Below, in pieces: positions 48,850 through 58,593 of a stretch of DNA of 64,000 nt. Position numbers and translations under genes: made by a program. The stretch's first letter is position 1; each line of letters starts with the position of its first letter. The stretch spans positions 43,507 through 107,506 of the forward strand of contig CAMTWO010000005.1 in NCBI GenBank assembly GCA_947085405.1. The letters run 5' to 3'. The notes beneath the pieces were generated by a model that had not been told where the DNA came from, ran no database searches, and saw nothing but the letters and a program-made list of their open reading frames with translations. The DNA is from JASEGV01 sp947085405 (GTDB lineage Bacteria > Bacteroidota > Ignavibacteria > UBA10030 > BY39).

Positions 48850-50241
48850 TCAATTTCCTTCTAACCATCCACCTTTGAAACCGGCACGCTTTAATCCTTT
48901 AATGATGTACGGATTTTTCTTCATTACATTCCAGACAAAACCATTTCGATAATTTTCAATCATTATCGCGATTGGACCTTGATCGATTCCCAAATAATCA
49001 TTATCGAACCAGCCGTTTGGATGTTCAGGCGTGCGATAAGTTGGATTGAACGCATCTATAAAACCATACTTTCGGAATACGAAATTGTCATACTTATTTC
49101 TGATTGCTTTTAATGTTGGGATGCAGATTTCTGGTGCAAAATTGATCGAACCACCGGCAGCGGTCGGTGCGATAGTTCCGTCGTCGTTCGTCCAATCTAT
49201 CGAAGGTCCACGAGCTGCATATCCTTCAAACTTTCTGCTTTTACCATCAATTATAAAGGATGTATCTTTTGGGCCGTCGCAAGCCGTGAAACCCCAGATT
49301 GTATCAGAATAATCTTTAAACTTGCCCGGATTTTCTTTTGCGTATGCTTGCTGCGAGTATGTTGCACGGCGAGAATTCTCGAAATAATCAATTCCTTTTC
49401 CCCTCATATACTCGTCGTGAATCCCTTTGAAATCTATCCAGCAATGTGAAAACTGATGACCGAAAAGGGGTGCAAAGCTAATAAACTCATATCCATAAAA
49501 TTTTGCCCACAGATATGGTTTCGTCCAGGCATCCCAAACACTTTCGGGAACAGGGTACGTTGGAGAGCCGAGTGCAAGAATATATAGAATCATCGCTTCA
49601 TCATAGCCGTCCCAGATATCAGAATGGAATCCGCGCTCGGGTGTCCAACCGAGAGTAATCCCATTTCGCCCAGCCATCGCCCATTGCCAATCAATTCTGC
49701 GATAAAGACTATCAGCAAGCTGACGGATTTCTTTTTCAATATTCGTATCTCGATCAAAATAAGTTTGACAGAAAAGCACGCCAGCCATAAGTAAGCCGGT
49801 ATCGATTGTGGATAGTTCACAGTTCCAGGTTCTCTTGCCTTCTTTGATAGTCAGGAAGTGATAATAGAATCCTTTATAGCCGCTTGCGTCCGGCTTTTCA
49901 CTTTGTTCAAGTTTCAAAAGAAATCGAAGTGTATTCAACACCCGTTGCGCTGCTTGATTGCGTGTAATGATGCCGCGCTCAACAGAGATTGGATATGAAG
50001 TTAGTGCGAATCCGACTGCCGCAACACTCGATGGAGAATACGATGAGGGCCAACGGTCTGGAGTTAAACCTGTAGTGGAATCTGTAACGTCAAGAAAAAA
50101 TTGTAGCGTGCGACTTTGGAGTGTATCAAGAAAAGAATCCCATTTAAAAGAATCATCCTTTACAGTGTTCTGTTGACTACATCCAATTGTAAAAAATATT
50201 ATTTGGATAAATATTATTATGATATTTTTTTTAGTTGACAT
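48850..50241 (-). CDS. GH144-like endo-beta-glucanase lipoprotein
   Basis: A 463-residue protein with a lipoprotein signal (IQIIFFTIGCSQQ). The (alpha/alpha)6 domain has LDTLQSRTLQFFLDVTDSTT, VAAVGFALTSYPISVERGII, WNCELSTIDTGLLMAGVLF, DGYDEAMILYILALGSPT, YEFISFAPLFGHQFSHCWID, NSRRATYSQQ and the region GIDQGPIAIMIENYRNGFVW. This pattern fits the Glycoamylase/GH144 family, known to cut beta-1,2-glucan in Bacteroidota. It is 32 bp before the large glycosidase gene. Its upstream neighbour is a close paralogue with a T9SS tail. Confidence 0.85.
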   Translation of the reverse strand: MSTKKNIIIIFIQIIFFTIGCSQQNTVKDDSFKWDSFLDTLQSRTLQFFLDVTDSTTGLTPDRWPSSYSPSSVAAVGFALTSYPISVERGIITRNQAAQRVLNTLRFLLKLEQSEKPDASGYKGFYYHFLTIKEGKRTWNCELSTIDTGLLMAGVLFCQTYFDRDTNIEKEIRQLADSLYRRIDWQWAMAGRNGITLGWTPERGFHSDIWDGYDEAMILYILALGSPTYPVPESVWDAWTKPYLWAKFYGYEFISFAPLFGHQFSHCWIDFKGIHDEYMRGKGIDYFENSRRATYSQQAYAKENPGKFKDYSDTIWGFTACDGPKDTSFIIDGKSRKFEGYAARGPSIDWTNDDGTIAPTAAGGSINFAPEICIPTLKAIRNKYDNFVFRKYGFIDAFNPTYRTPEHPNGWFDNDYLGIDQGPIAIMIENYRNGFVWNVMKKNPYIIKGLKRAGFKGGWLEGN

Positions 50242-50277
50242 ACGGTTATAATTTTTGATAACGGATTGATACAGATA

Positions 50278-51891
50278 TTATTTCATCAATAAAAGTTTTT
50301 TTGTTTGAACGATAGTTCCAGCACCTAATGGTTCGGTTGAACTCACCACAAGTTGATAGAAGTAGATGCCGCTTGAAAGTTCGAATCCGGCTTCAGTGGA
50401 TGAAGTTCGAAATTCGATATTGTGTTTGCCAGCAGTTTTCTGTCCGTCGGTTAATATCGCCACCTCGCGTCCAAACACATCGTACACCTTCAGGGTCACT
50501 TGTGCTGCATTCGGTATATCAAACTGAATCGTAGTAACTGGGTTAAACGGATTTGGATAATTTTGAAACAGCTTAAATTCTGAAATCGATATTGAAGGTT
50601 CATTCACATCGGTTACAGGTTCAAAACCTGCACGTTGTAATCCTAATCGTATATATGGACTATTCATAAAACGATTCCAAACAGATTGAGTTCGATAGTT
50701 TTCTATCATCACGATTATCGGTCCTTGGTCAATGCCGATTACATCAGGACCCCACCAATTCACATTCAAATTAAAAGCATCTCGGAAACCGTAGTTCGTC
50801 CAGAGTTGCGCGCGATACGTTTTGTACAATTTATGAGCAACTGCGAGAGATTGTTCTGGTGTAAAAGGTATTGAACTTAAAGCAGCAGTCGGCGTAATTG
50901 TTCCGTCGTCGTTAAAAGCCGGCGGCGCACCACGGGCTGCGTATCCAGTTGGTCCGTCAGAAGCAGTGAGTCCCCAAACAGAATCGCTGTAACCGACAAA
51001 GTTCCCGGGATTAGCAATGCAGTATTCACGTTGAGCTAAAGTTGCACGGCGTGAGTTTTCGAAATAATCTATACCTCGCCATCTCATATAGGCATCGCGT
51101 ATATTTCTGAAATCAACCCAGCAGTGCGAATACTGGTGTCCGAAGAGCGGTGCAAAAGGCACATAAGAATATCCGTAGTATGTTTCCCAAGTGTAACCGC
51201 TCGTCCAAGCCTGCCAGGCGGTTGTGGGAACAGGTTTGGTTGGAGAACCTAACGCAAGAATATATAAAATCATTGCTTCGTTGTAACCAATCCAATAACC
51301 CATTGTGCCGAATTGAGTTTCGGGCTTCCATTCCATCATAATTCCGGAATTAAAGTTGCGCATCCAATTCCAATCAACACGCTGGTAGATTGAATCGGCA
51401 TACGCGCGGATGAGAGTTTCTATCGAGTCAGTTCCAGTAAAGTATTGCTGTGCGTCCAAAATTCCTGCTAACAACAACCCTGTATCGATAGATGATAGCT
51501 CAGAATTCCAAGCCCGGGTTGCAGTTGTCATATCCAGGAAATGATAGAAGAAACCTTTGTAACCGATTATACCTGATACAGCGCTTCCCTGTGGCTTTTG
51601 CCAGAAAGTTTTAAGAGTCGTCAACACACGATCCCGCGCGGCTTCTCTGGTAACCCATCCACGGTCAACTCCGACACAAATTGCGGTAAGACCAAAGCCA
51701 ACCGATGCGATGCTCGACGGCGACCCGGAAGTGTTTCTATCTTTGATTAATCCATTCGAAGGATTTGCTTCGTACCAGAAAAAACGGAAAGCTGAATGCT
51801 GGAGCGAGTCAAGCAGTTCATCGTCAGTTTGGGCAAACAAGTTTGGCAATAAAATTAAACTAATAAGAATGATTGAGAAGAATGGCTTCAT
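50278..51891 (-). CDS. GH144-like endo-beta-glucanase with T9SS sorting tail
   Basis: A 537-residue secreted paralogue of the next gene. Signal peptide ILISLILLPNLFAQ; then the same catalytic domain (about 25-435): IASVGFGLTAICVGVDRGWV, WNSELSSIDTGLLLAGILDA, GYNEAMILYILALGSPTKPV, YSYVPFAPLFGHQYSHCWVD, NSRRATLAQREY, DVIGIDQGPIIVMIENYRTQ. The C-terminal ~90 residues are a T9SS type A domain beginning FQNYPNPFNPVTTIQFDIPN. So one paralogue is lipid-anchored and the other secreted or surface-bound. It follows GH94 by three bases. Confidence 0.87.
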   Translation of the reverse strand: MKPFFSIILISLILLPNLFAQTDDELLDSLQHSAFRFFWYEANPSNGLIKDRNTSGSPSSIASVGFGLTAICVGVDRGWVTREAARDRVLTTLKTFWQKPQGSAVSGIIGYKGFFYHFLDMTTATRAWNSELSSIDTGLLLAGILDAQQYFTGTDSIETLIRAYADSIYQRVDWNWMRNFNSGIMMEWKPETQFGTMGYWIGYNEAMILYILALGSPTKPVPTTAWQAWTSGYTWETYYGYSYVPFAPLFGHQYSHCWVDFRNIRDAYMRWRGIDYFENSRRATLAQREYCIANPGNFVGYSDSVWGLTASDGPTGYAARGAPPAFNDDGTITPTAALSSIPFTPEQSLAVAHKLYKTYRAQLWTNYGFRDAFNLNVNWWGPDVIGIDQGPIIVMIENYRTQSVWNRFMNSPYIRLGLQRAGFEPVTDVNEPSISISEFKLFQNYPNPFNPVTTIQFDIPNAAQVTLKVYDVFGREVAILTDGQKTAGKHNIEFRTSSTEAGFELSSGIYFYQLVVSSTEPLGAGTIVQTKKLLLMK

Positions 51892-51894
51892 AGT

Positions 51895-54282
51895 TCACCT
51901 TCCGAGTGTAATTTTTATTGTATGTGTTGAACCCTCTTCAAAAACCGGAAGAACATTTTTAAGTTCAGGAGTTTTAGAAATAAAAAGATTTCCATCAATT
52001 AGAATTTCTTCAACACCGTATTCGACGCCCGATGGATTGTTGACTTCAATCATATAAGTTGCGCCGCGGAACTTTCGTTTAACAGAATATTTTTTCCACG
52101 TTTTAGGAATGCAAGGGTCAATCAGCAGTCCTTCAAAAGTAGCCCTGATGCCGAGTATCCAATCGAGAGTAACTTTGAACAACCATGAAGCAGAACCTGT
52201 GTACCACGTCCAACCGCCGCGACCGTAAAACGGAGATTCAGGTCCTTCGATGTTACCCGGTGTAACATAAGGTTCAGCTATATATTCGTCGGGTTTAAGA
52301 CCTCTGTTAATCGGATTTATTTTTGAACAAATCCGGTAAGCCGCATCAGCACGTTTAAGCAAAGCTTCTGCAATAACCACCCAGGTAGCTGCGTGTGTAT
52401 AAACGCCACCATTCTCACGCATTCCCGCAGCATAGCGGGTAAGATAACCGATGAATGTATCGATAGTTTTATATGCCGGATATAAAAGCAGAGGTCCTGC
52501 TTTATACTCAAGTTCTTTTTCAACTACATCCATAACTTGGTTAGCCCGATTTCTATCGGCTACCTCAGCAATAACCGACCATGTCTGGGCATTTAGAAAA
52601 ATTTTACCTTCAGTATTTTCATTACTGCCAATCTTTTCGCCTGAATCTTTAGTCGCACGGTAATACCACTCTCCATCCCAAGCGAGATTATTTAATTTTT
52701 CTTTTAATAATTTTGCCCGTTCAAGGTAGGCATTCGTTCTTTGAGCATCGCCGTATCGCAAAGCAATTTCTGAAAAATCGAGTAGTATCCGGTGAATAAA
52801 ATGCCCAAGCCAAATTGACTCACCTTTCATATCAAGCCCTACAGCGCTCAAGCCGTCGTTCCAGTCGCCGCCGCCAATCAATGGTAAACCTCGCGCGCTG
52901 AACCTTTCGAGCGCCTTGTCAATTGCAAGGATACAATGATCGTAGAGTTTTACAGGTGTCGCATCATCCACAAAAGGCTCTTTACAATCGAGTATCGAAA
53001 AATCGTTAGTCTCCAAAAGATAATTGTTAACAACAAACGGCATCCAAAGTAAATTATCTGAAATTTTTGACTTCAGACCGATTTCAGAAATAGGATGCCA
53101 CCAGTGATAAACCGTTCCGTCTTTAAACTGATGCCGGGCGTGAAGAAGAATTTGCTGTTTAGTTTTTTCGGGATCTATTGGAAGGAAGATTTGACTATCT
53201 TGCAACTGATCTCTGAACCCAAAAGCGCCACCAGTCTGATAATAAGCCGTTCTTCCCCACATCCGTCCGGAGATTGCTTGATACTTCAGCCAGGTGTTCA
53301 TCATTATGTTCATCGCATCGTCGGGAGTGTGAATCTCTATCGTGTCGAGAAGTTCATTCCATCTTTCTCGAACATTTCGAAAAGCTTCATCGACATTCTG
53401 AATCGAAGAATATTTTGTAATTAAATCGAGAGCTTGCAGTTGTGAATCGGCAGAGCCGAGTGTAAAAACAATTGTGATTTCTTCTTTTGGTCCGAGTGAA
53501 ATGTTATTTTGAAGACTGCCGATAGGATCGAGCATATTACCGCATTTTTTATGGAGCTTTCCTTCAGTAATTGCTTTAGGATTGCTTAACGAGCCGTAAT
53601 TACCGAGAAAAGATTCTTTATCACAATCAAAAGAAGCGGGTTTAATGTTAGACGAGTGGAAAGCTATATAAGCCCAATCGGCATTCCAATGGCCTCTTTC
53701 AGCTGGAATTTCCCACATCCTTTTTGTAGCGAAGATTGCGTTTTCGTCAAACTTTGTTTCGATAAAAGTTTTGTGGAATTCCCTATGCCAGTCGGGCGAT
53801 GCGCCAAGTCCCCACTCAAAATAAGTAAATGTTCGAAGTCTGCGTGGACGATGAGTTTTGTTTTTAATAGTGAGCTTCCAAATTTCTAGCGGTTCGTTGT
53901 TCGGAACAAAGATAAGCAGCTCAGTCTCTATTCCGAAATTCGTAGAATTGATTTTAGTATAACCGATACCGTGTTGACAAGAGTAAGAATCCGGCTCATT
54001 GCAAACAGGTTTCCATCCAGCGGACCATATATTTCCCTTCTCATCTCGCAGATAAATATACTTTCCCCAATCATCTTTTATTAAATCTTGTTCCCATCGG
54101 GTGATTCTGTTCAATTGAGCGTGTGTGCGCCAGCTATAACCGCTACCGGTTTGCGAAATTGTAATTCCATAATCACCGTTACTTATTACATTTATCCAAG
54201 GTCGGGGTGTTCTTGGTGTTGTGATTATATATTCTTTTCCGTCCGGAGAAAATTTTCCGTATTTAGTAGCAAATTGTTTCAT
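51895..54282 (-). CDS. GH94-family phosphorylase
   Basis: A 795-residue cytoplasmic-looking protein (no signal peptide). The N-terminal beta-sandwich (about 1-280) begins YGKFSPDGKEYIITTPRTPR and contains PWINVISNGDYGITISQTGS; the (alpha/alpha)6 domain has YYQTGGAFGFRDQLQDSQIF, the catalytic Asp in GGGDWNDGLSAVG (D476) and GPESPFYGRGGWTWYTGSAS with the phosphate-binding residues. GH94 enzymes split beta-glucosidic bonds with phosphate; members act on cellobiose, chitobiose or beta-1,2-oligoglucans. Next to the GH144-like genes, beta-1,2-oligoglucan is the best guess. Confidence 0.9.
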   Translation of the reverse strand: MKQFATKYGKFSPDGKEYIITTPRTPRPWINVISNGDYGITISQTGSGYSWRTHAQLNRITRWEQDLIKDDWGKYIYLRDEKGNIWSAGWKPVCNEPDSYSCQHGIGYTKINSTNFGIETELLIFVPNNEPLEIWKLTIKNKTHRPRRLRTFTYFEWGLGASPDWHREFHKTFIETKFDENAIFATKRMWEIPAERGHWNADWAYIAFHSSNIKPASFDCDKESFLGNYGSLSNPKAITEGKLHKKCGNMLDPIGSLQNNISLGPKEEITIVFTLGSADSQLQALDLITKYSSIQNVDEAFRNVRERWNELLDTIEIHTPDDAMNIMMNTWLKYQAISGRMWGRTAYYQTGGAFGFRDQLQDSQIFLPIDPEKTKQQILLHARHQFKDGTVYHWWHPISEIGLKSKISDNLLWMPFVVNNYLLETNDFSILDCKEPFVDDATPVKLYDHCILAIDKALERFSARGLPLIGGGDWNDGLSAVGLDMKGESIWLGHFIHRILLDFSEIALRYGDAQRTNAYLERAKLLKEKLNNLAWDGEWYYRATKDSGEKIGSNENTEGKIFLNAQTWSVIAEVADRNRANQVMDVVEKELEYKAGPLLLYPAYKTIDTFIGYLTRYAAGMRENGGVYTHAATWVVIAEALLKRADAAYRICSKINPINRGLKPDEYIAEPYVTPGNIEGPESPFYGRGGWTWYTGSASWLFKVTLDWILGIRATFEGLLIDPCIPKTWKKYSVKRKFRGATYMIEVNNPSGVEYGVEEILIDGNLFISKTPELKNVLPVFEEGSTHTIKITLGR

Positions 54283-54297
54283 GTATTTAATGTGCAG

Positions 54298-55302
54298 TTA
54301 AAAAGATAATCCAATTGAAAACCGTTGAACACTTTCCAAACGGCCGTAGTCATTCCAAGCGTAATCCATTTTAAATTCATAACCACCGACGTCGAAATAA
54401 ACACCGGCGCCTAATGTTAAACCTACTTCCGAATCTTGTTGAAAAAGGTTTTGATAGCCGCCTCTAATAGCAAAAGTATTTTTGAACATCCATTCAGCGC
54501 CAAAACTTATACTTTCCGTGTTATCGTTCGGATGAAAAGCATCAACAGCAAATTGGAATTTGTGATAATTTCCGATTTGCCACGGCATACTTATACCTAC
54601 ACGGAAAAACACGGGTAATGGAAATTCTTCTGTAAAAAATTGTCCCGGTAGAGCGCTGTTGTCTCCATACCGTGTGGGATCTCTATCGAACTGAATACGC
54701 AAATCATCACCGGAATATTTTGCCCTTGTACCAAAGTTTGAAATACTCGCACCTATGTGCAATCCATCCGGTGAGAGACGATAAATTGTTCCGACGTTGA
54801 TAGCAAAGGCAGAAAGAGAACTGTGCCAAATCATCTCCTGCATATACGTTATCTGGATGCCGGCAGAAAATCTATCCGAAATTTGTTTGCCGTAGCCAAG
54901 CCCTACTGCAAAGCTGGATACCGTATAACGTTCACCCGTTCCGAGCGGCTGCGACACTGTTCTAACCTCGATCTCACCCGAATTTAATGAAGTTACACTC
55001 GCAAAAAGATTTCCCCACTCACCGGGTTGAATTGAAACTGCCGCATAATTGTAAGCTATGTCTGCGAGCCAAAGACTATGTGCGAACTGAACTTGATAAC
55101 CCGAGAGCATCCCTATTGCACCCGGATTATAATAAGCAGCAAAGACTTCGCCGTACATTGACGAACCTGCATTTCCCATTGCTGAAACACGAGCGCTCGG
55201 TTCTATAAGAAGGAATTGACCTACAGTCGTTCCAGTCTTTGTTTGACAATATGATGTCTGAAAAAATATTAAGACAATAAATAATTTTAAAATCTTTTTC
55301 AT
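54298..55302 (-). CDS. PorV/PorQ-like outer-membrane beta-barrel protein
   Basis: A 334-residue protein with signal peptide (LFIVLIFFQTSYCQ). The conserved start EPSARVSAMGNAGSSMYGEV, AAYYNPGAIGMLSGYQVQFA, GYGKQISDRFSAGIQITYMQ and a C-terminus VQRFSIGLSF identify a UPF0164/PorV-type barrel. PorV in T9SS carries cargo proteins to the surface. This gene sits between the large surface protein and the GH94 gene, probably serving or recognising the cargo encoded nearby, or the TonB receptor. Function is inferred from family. Confidence 0.85.
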   Translation of the reverse strand: MKKILKLFIVLIFFQTSYCQTKTGTTVGQFLLIEPSARVSAMGNAGSSMYGEVFAAYYNPGAIGMLSGYQVQFAHSLWLADIAYNYAAVSIQPGEWGNLFASVTSLNSGEIEVRTVSQPLGTGERYTVSSFAVGLGYGKQISDRFSAGIQITYMQEMIWHSSLSAFAINVGTIYRLSPDGLHIGASISNFGTRAKYSGDDLRIQFDRDPTRYGDNSALPGQFFTEEFPLPVFFRVGISMPWQIGNYHKFQFAVDAFHPNDNTESISFGAEWMFKNTFAIRGGYQNLFQQDSEVGLTLGAGVYFDVGGYEFKMDYAWNDYGRLESVQRFSIGLSF

Positions 55303-55316
55303 AGTCTGTTTTCCTG

Positions 55317-58300
55317 CTACTTGATAATAGAAAATTTTCCGATATTTGTGCCTACCTCGGGTGCATCCACATGAAAAATGTATAGTCCGGGGGCAACATC
55401 GAGATTATCTTTAGTCCGTAGATTCCAAGCTACATAACCGCCTGTGGAACCATCGTGGTAAAGCGTTTGCACAAGTTCACCTCTTACCGTGTAAATTCTA
55501 ATAGTACAATTTTGTGGAATGTTTCTGAATTCGAGTCGTCGTTCACCACGACCGGAAACTGCGAAACGTTCCGGTTCAAAACTCGCTGAACCGACATAGG
55601 GATTAGGCACGACGTACGGTTTCTTAGCAAACTCATCTTTCGCCTTTGCATTATCAATAAATTCTGCTTTTGTTACAAACTTAAAAGTATCTTGGACACC
55701 ATAAGGAACATCTATAACTAAATTGTACACATCCCCTTCAGCGGGTGGAGCAAGCGTTCCTCGAACAGATTGACCGATTGTATCGAGCTGAATCCTCCAA
55801 GTCTGTCGTGCTACAGTCGGAGCCGATTTCGCATAAGTTACAATATCAACGTACTCATCTGCTCTACTAAGGGTACTATCTCTATTAACATCAAAAAATA
55901 CAAATCTCATACGCATATTACCGGTATCGGTTTTAGCTGTAATTTTAAATTTGGCAGGACGAGCAGGACGACCAACACCAAAGGAAATAGACGAATCCAT
56001 GAATGTGTTGGCAAACGTAATTGTTATATCGTCAGGGAAACCGGGACGACGTAAGTTGATTGGCAGAACATGTATATAATTTGTTTTAAACCGAGCATTC
56101 GTTGGACTCGTCGGTGTGAATCCGGTTCGCAACGTATCAAGAACAACTGTCTTTGGAGTCGCAATGACCGGAAGTATTCCAGAACCCACCTGTCCGATTC
56201 CTTCTCCATCAAGGTCATATCCATTTTTTATTACAACCTTTCCGGCAGTACTGTCAGTTAAATTGTAAGAGGATGCACGGATACTGTCCGGCGATTGTGT
56301 GTTGAATGTAATATAAAAAGTATGATCATCAGGGACCAAATCAGAATTTAAAATCTGTATATCTACATAACCGATTCCTTCTCCGTTAATTCGAACAGTG
56401 TTTGATGCGGCAGCAGGTGTATAGCCGAGGGATTTCGGATTAGGTCTGACTTCAGCTACGTTAGAAGGAAGAATCACTCCGCCGCGTGGCGTACGAGATA
56501 CATTGATAGCATTTTCGGAAGGAAAAAATTCTAATGAATCGGACCCGAAATCATACGATGTAACGGCATAATAATAAAGTTGACCGTTGGTTACAGTTGT
56601 GTCGATAAACGTATGTGTTATTCCTGTTTCATCGCCAAGGTAATATGCAACACCTTCTACAGTTTGTTTAGAGAAACCCCTGATGCCATTTTTCAAATCG
56701 AACTGTGCGATGGGCTTTCCATTACCGAATGGACCTGTTCCTCGCCCGGTTGTAATTACTTTCGGGTCTCGAAACTCAGGGTCTGTTGAGCGGTAAATTC
56801 GATAACCCTCGAAATCGTTTATGTTTGTGACGGGATCGACACCCCGTTCGGCAACATCATCCCAAGTTAACCGCACGTAACCGTCGCCTGCTTCTGCTTT
56901 TACAGTTGGTAGTGGCGGTGGAACAGCAAATTGGTAATTAGCATTGTAAATTTGCTGAACAGTTTTAACTGTACTACGCAGTTCGATCAGGTCAGCGCCG
57001 TAACCAAGAGCGAGGCTGAAGCGTTCGGTTTTGCCGGCTTTGAGTTTAAAAGTTCCTGAAGCAAATAAAAATCCGATGTTGTAGTTGAGAATAAGAGCAG
57101 AATCGAAATGATTAGAAAAGACAGGGTCGGTAAATTTTTCGTAAAGCCGTTGGGGCCAATTTCGACCGTCATCAAAGAAAGCAATGTTGTCTGTTTCAGT
57201 GCTCGGGTTACCAGCTCCGGGGGCAATGCGATTCATTTTAAAACCAGTAAGACCGATTTGATCAGATTCATTCAAGTCGGTTTTATCAAAATAAGGTTCG
57301 CCATTTGTAGGAATTCCATCTCCCTCGCCTGTATCAAAAGTTTCCGGAACACCATCAGCGCCGTAGTCGTGTAATTCTGCCACCCAATCGAGGTCATCAT
57401 CTCCTGTCCACCATCTTCCGGCTCTATAAGCCGGTCGTTGATCTAATTTTCCGTAAGCCGCTTCATATTTATCAAGGTTATAGTTGGTTGCTACATAATT
57501 CCGTATCGCTTGTTGACCTTCAATAAGTTGTCCCGGTCCACCATCTCGTTTTTCATCGGTTATTCCATCCTCATCGTTGTCAATACCATCTGCTGCATTC
57601 CCTGGTGTTTCAAGATATGCATAACCGAGGTATCCGGTTTTCGTGCAATTACCTGCCAAACTCACACCGTTTCCAAGTTTATCCCAGGTGTAAACCAAAT
57701 TTAAACCAGAAGACCTATCGAAAAAAGCATTGTCGTCGTCCGATTCATAAACGCCATCGCAAGAGCGTGCCGAACCACCGACGCCGGCATCCATATAAAT
57801 TCCAAAAATTATATTGTCATCGTAATCGGTTGTTCCCTCGTTTGTAATATCATAATGCCAGAAGATTACATTACTTGCTTGCGGGTTAGCCCATTGAAAT
57901 CCTCGCACTTCTATTCGCAAGCCAAGCCCGCGTCGTGTTGTATCGCGATTATCTGGATAAAAATTCCAAGCATCGTAAAATTGGTCATCCATCACAGTAA
58001 AGCTCTCTAAGTCGGCGGCTGCCCGTTTGCCGAAGTAACCATTCCATTTTCCAGACCAGCCCGGATCATCTATATCATTTAATTTATCTTGCCATTTATC
58101 GGGCCAGGTTCTCGGGTCGTTACTCACGGCAGGTGAACGTCCGCGGTTTATTGCCGGATCGGGCTGAAAGTATCCGGGACGCGGTTCATATCGCATTATT
58201 CGGTTATGATAAGGACTCAGCCCCTGACGCTCGCGATAACCTGTTTCCATAATATAAGCATCGAGTCCGTTTCGTTGGGTAATCTTTGCAAGGACGAAAG

Positions 58301-58586
58301 GAGTTATACCGTCGCTGTAATTAAGTCCGCTTCCTTTTGGTATTTCTACTGAATGAAAAACACTTAGATCTACGTTTCCCGGATCCGGTGGATAATCGCC
58401 CACCATTCCGAAATTGTAAAAGATAGTCCGGATGTTAGCTGCATCGTGAAAACCAGCACGCTCAGCATCTACTCTTCCTCTCAATTCAGGCGGGACTACA
58501 GGTTGAAGTTGTGCGTTTACTTCCAAATAGTTATATATGAAAATAAAAAGTAAAGCGTTTATGATTTGTCGACAATTTTTCTTCAT
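55317..58586 (-). CDS. Large surface-exposed protein with FN3-like and C-terminal PNPYxGS-type domain
   Basis: A 1089-residue secreted protein. Signal peptide ALLFIFIYNYLEVNAQ. It has a calcium-type repeat DGIDNDEDGITDEKRDGG near 340, an FN3-like domain near 585 (GDGYVRLTWDDVAERGVDPV, EGYRIYRSTDP), an EF-hand-like DVNRDSTLSRADEYVDI near 950 and a C-terminal domain beginning KPYVVPNPYVGSASFEPERF and ending FHVDAPEVGTNIGKFSIIK. The tail is a variant of the T9SS-like sorting domain. It is the middle gene of TonB receptor - surface protein - PorV, a common trio in this group. Probably the partner that holds the saccharide or assembles with the receptor. Confidence 0.82.
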   Translation of the reverse strand: MKKNCRQIINALLFIFIYNYLEVNAQLQPVVPPELRGRVDAERAGFHDAANIRTIFYNFGMVGDYPPDPGNVDLSVFHSVEIPKGSGLNYSDGITPFVLAKITQRNGLDAYIMETGYRERQGLSPYHNRIMRYEPRPGYFQPDPAINRGRSPAVSNDPRTWPDKWQDKLNDIDDPGWSGKWNGYFGKRAAADLESFTVMDDQFYDAWNFYPDNRDTTRRGLGLRIEVRGFQWANPQASNVIFWHYDITNEGTTDYDDNIIFGIYMDAGVGGSARSCDGVYESDDDNAFFDRSSGLNLVYTWDKLGNGVSLAGNCTKTGYLGYAYLETPGNAADGIDNDEDGITDEKRDGGPGQLIEGQQAIRNYVATNYNLDKYEAAYGKLDQRPAYRAGRWWTGDDDLDWVAELHDYGADGVPETFDTGEGDGIPTNGEPYFDKTDLNESDQIGLTGFKMNRIAPGAGNPSTETDNIAFFDDGRNWPQRLYEKFTDPVFSNHFDSALILNYNIGFLFASGTFKLKAGKTERFSLALGYGADLIELRSTVKTVQQIYNANYQFAVPPPLPTVKAEAGDGYVRLTWDDVAERGVDPVTNINDFEGYRIYRSTDPEFRDPKVITTGRGTGPFGNGKPIAQFDLKNGIRGFSKQTVEGVAYYLGDETGITHTFIDTTVTNGQLYYYAVTSYDFGSDSLEFFPSENAINVSRTPRGGVILPSNVAEVRPNPKSLGYTPAAASNTVRINGEGIGYVDIQILNSDLVPDDHTFYITFNTQSPDSIRASSYNLTDSTAGKVVIKNGYDLDGEGIGQVGSGILPVIATPKTVVLDTLRTGFTPTSPTNARFKTNYIHVLPINLRRPGFPDDITITFANTFMDSSISFGVGRPARPAKFKITAKTDTGNMRMRFVFFDVNRDSTLSRADEYVDIVTYAKSAPTVARQTWRIQLDTIGQSVRGTLAPPAEGDVYNLVIDVPYGVQDTFKFVTKAEFIDNAKAKDEFAKKPYVVPNPYVGSASFEPERFAVSGRGERRLEFRNIPQNCTIRIYTVRGELVQTLYHDGSTGGYVAWNLRTKDNLDVAPGLYIFHVDAPEVGTNIGKFSIIK

Positions 58587-58593
58587 AAGATAA

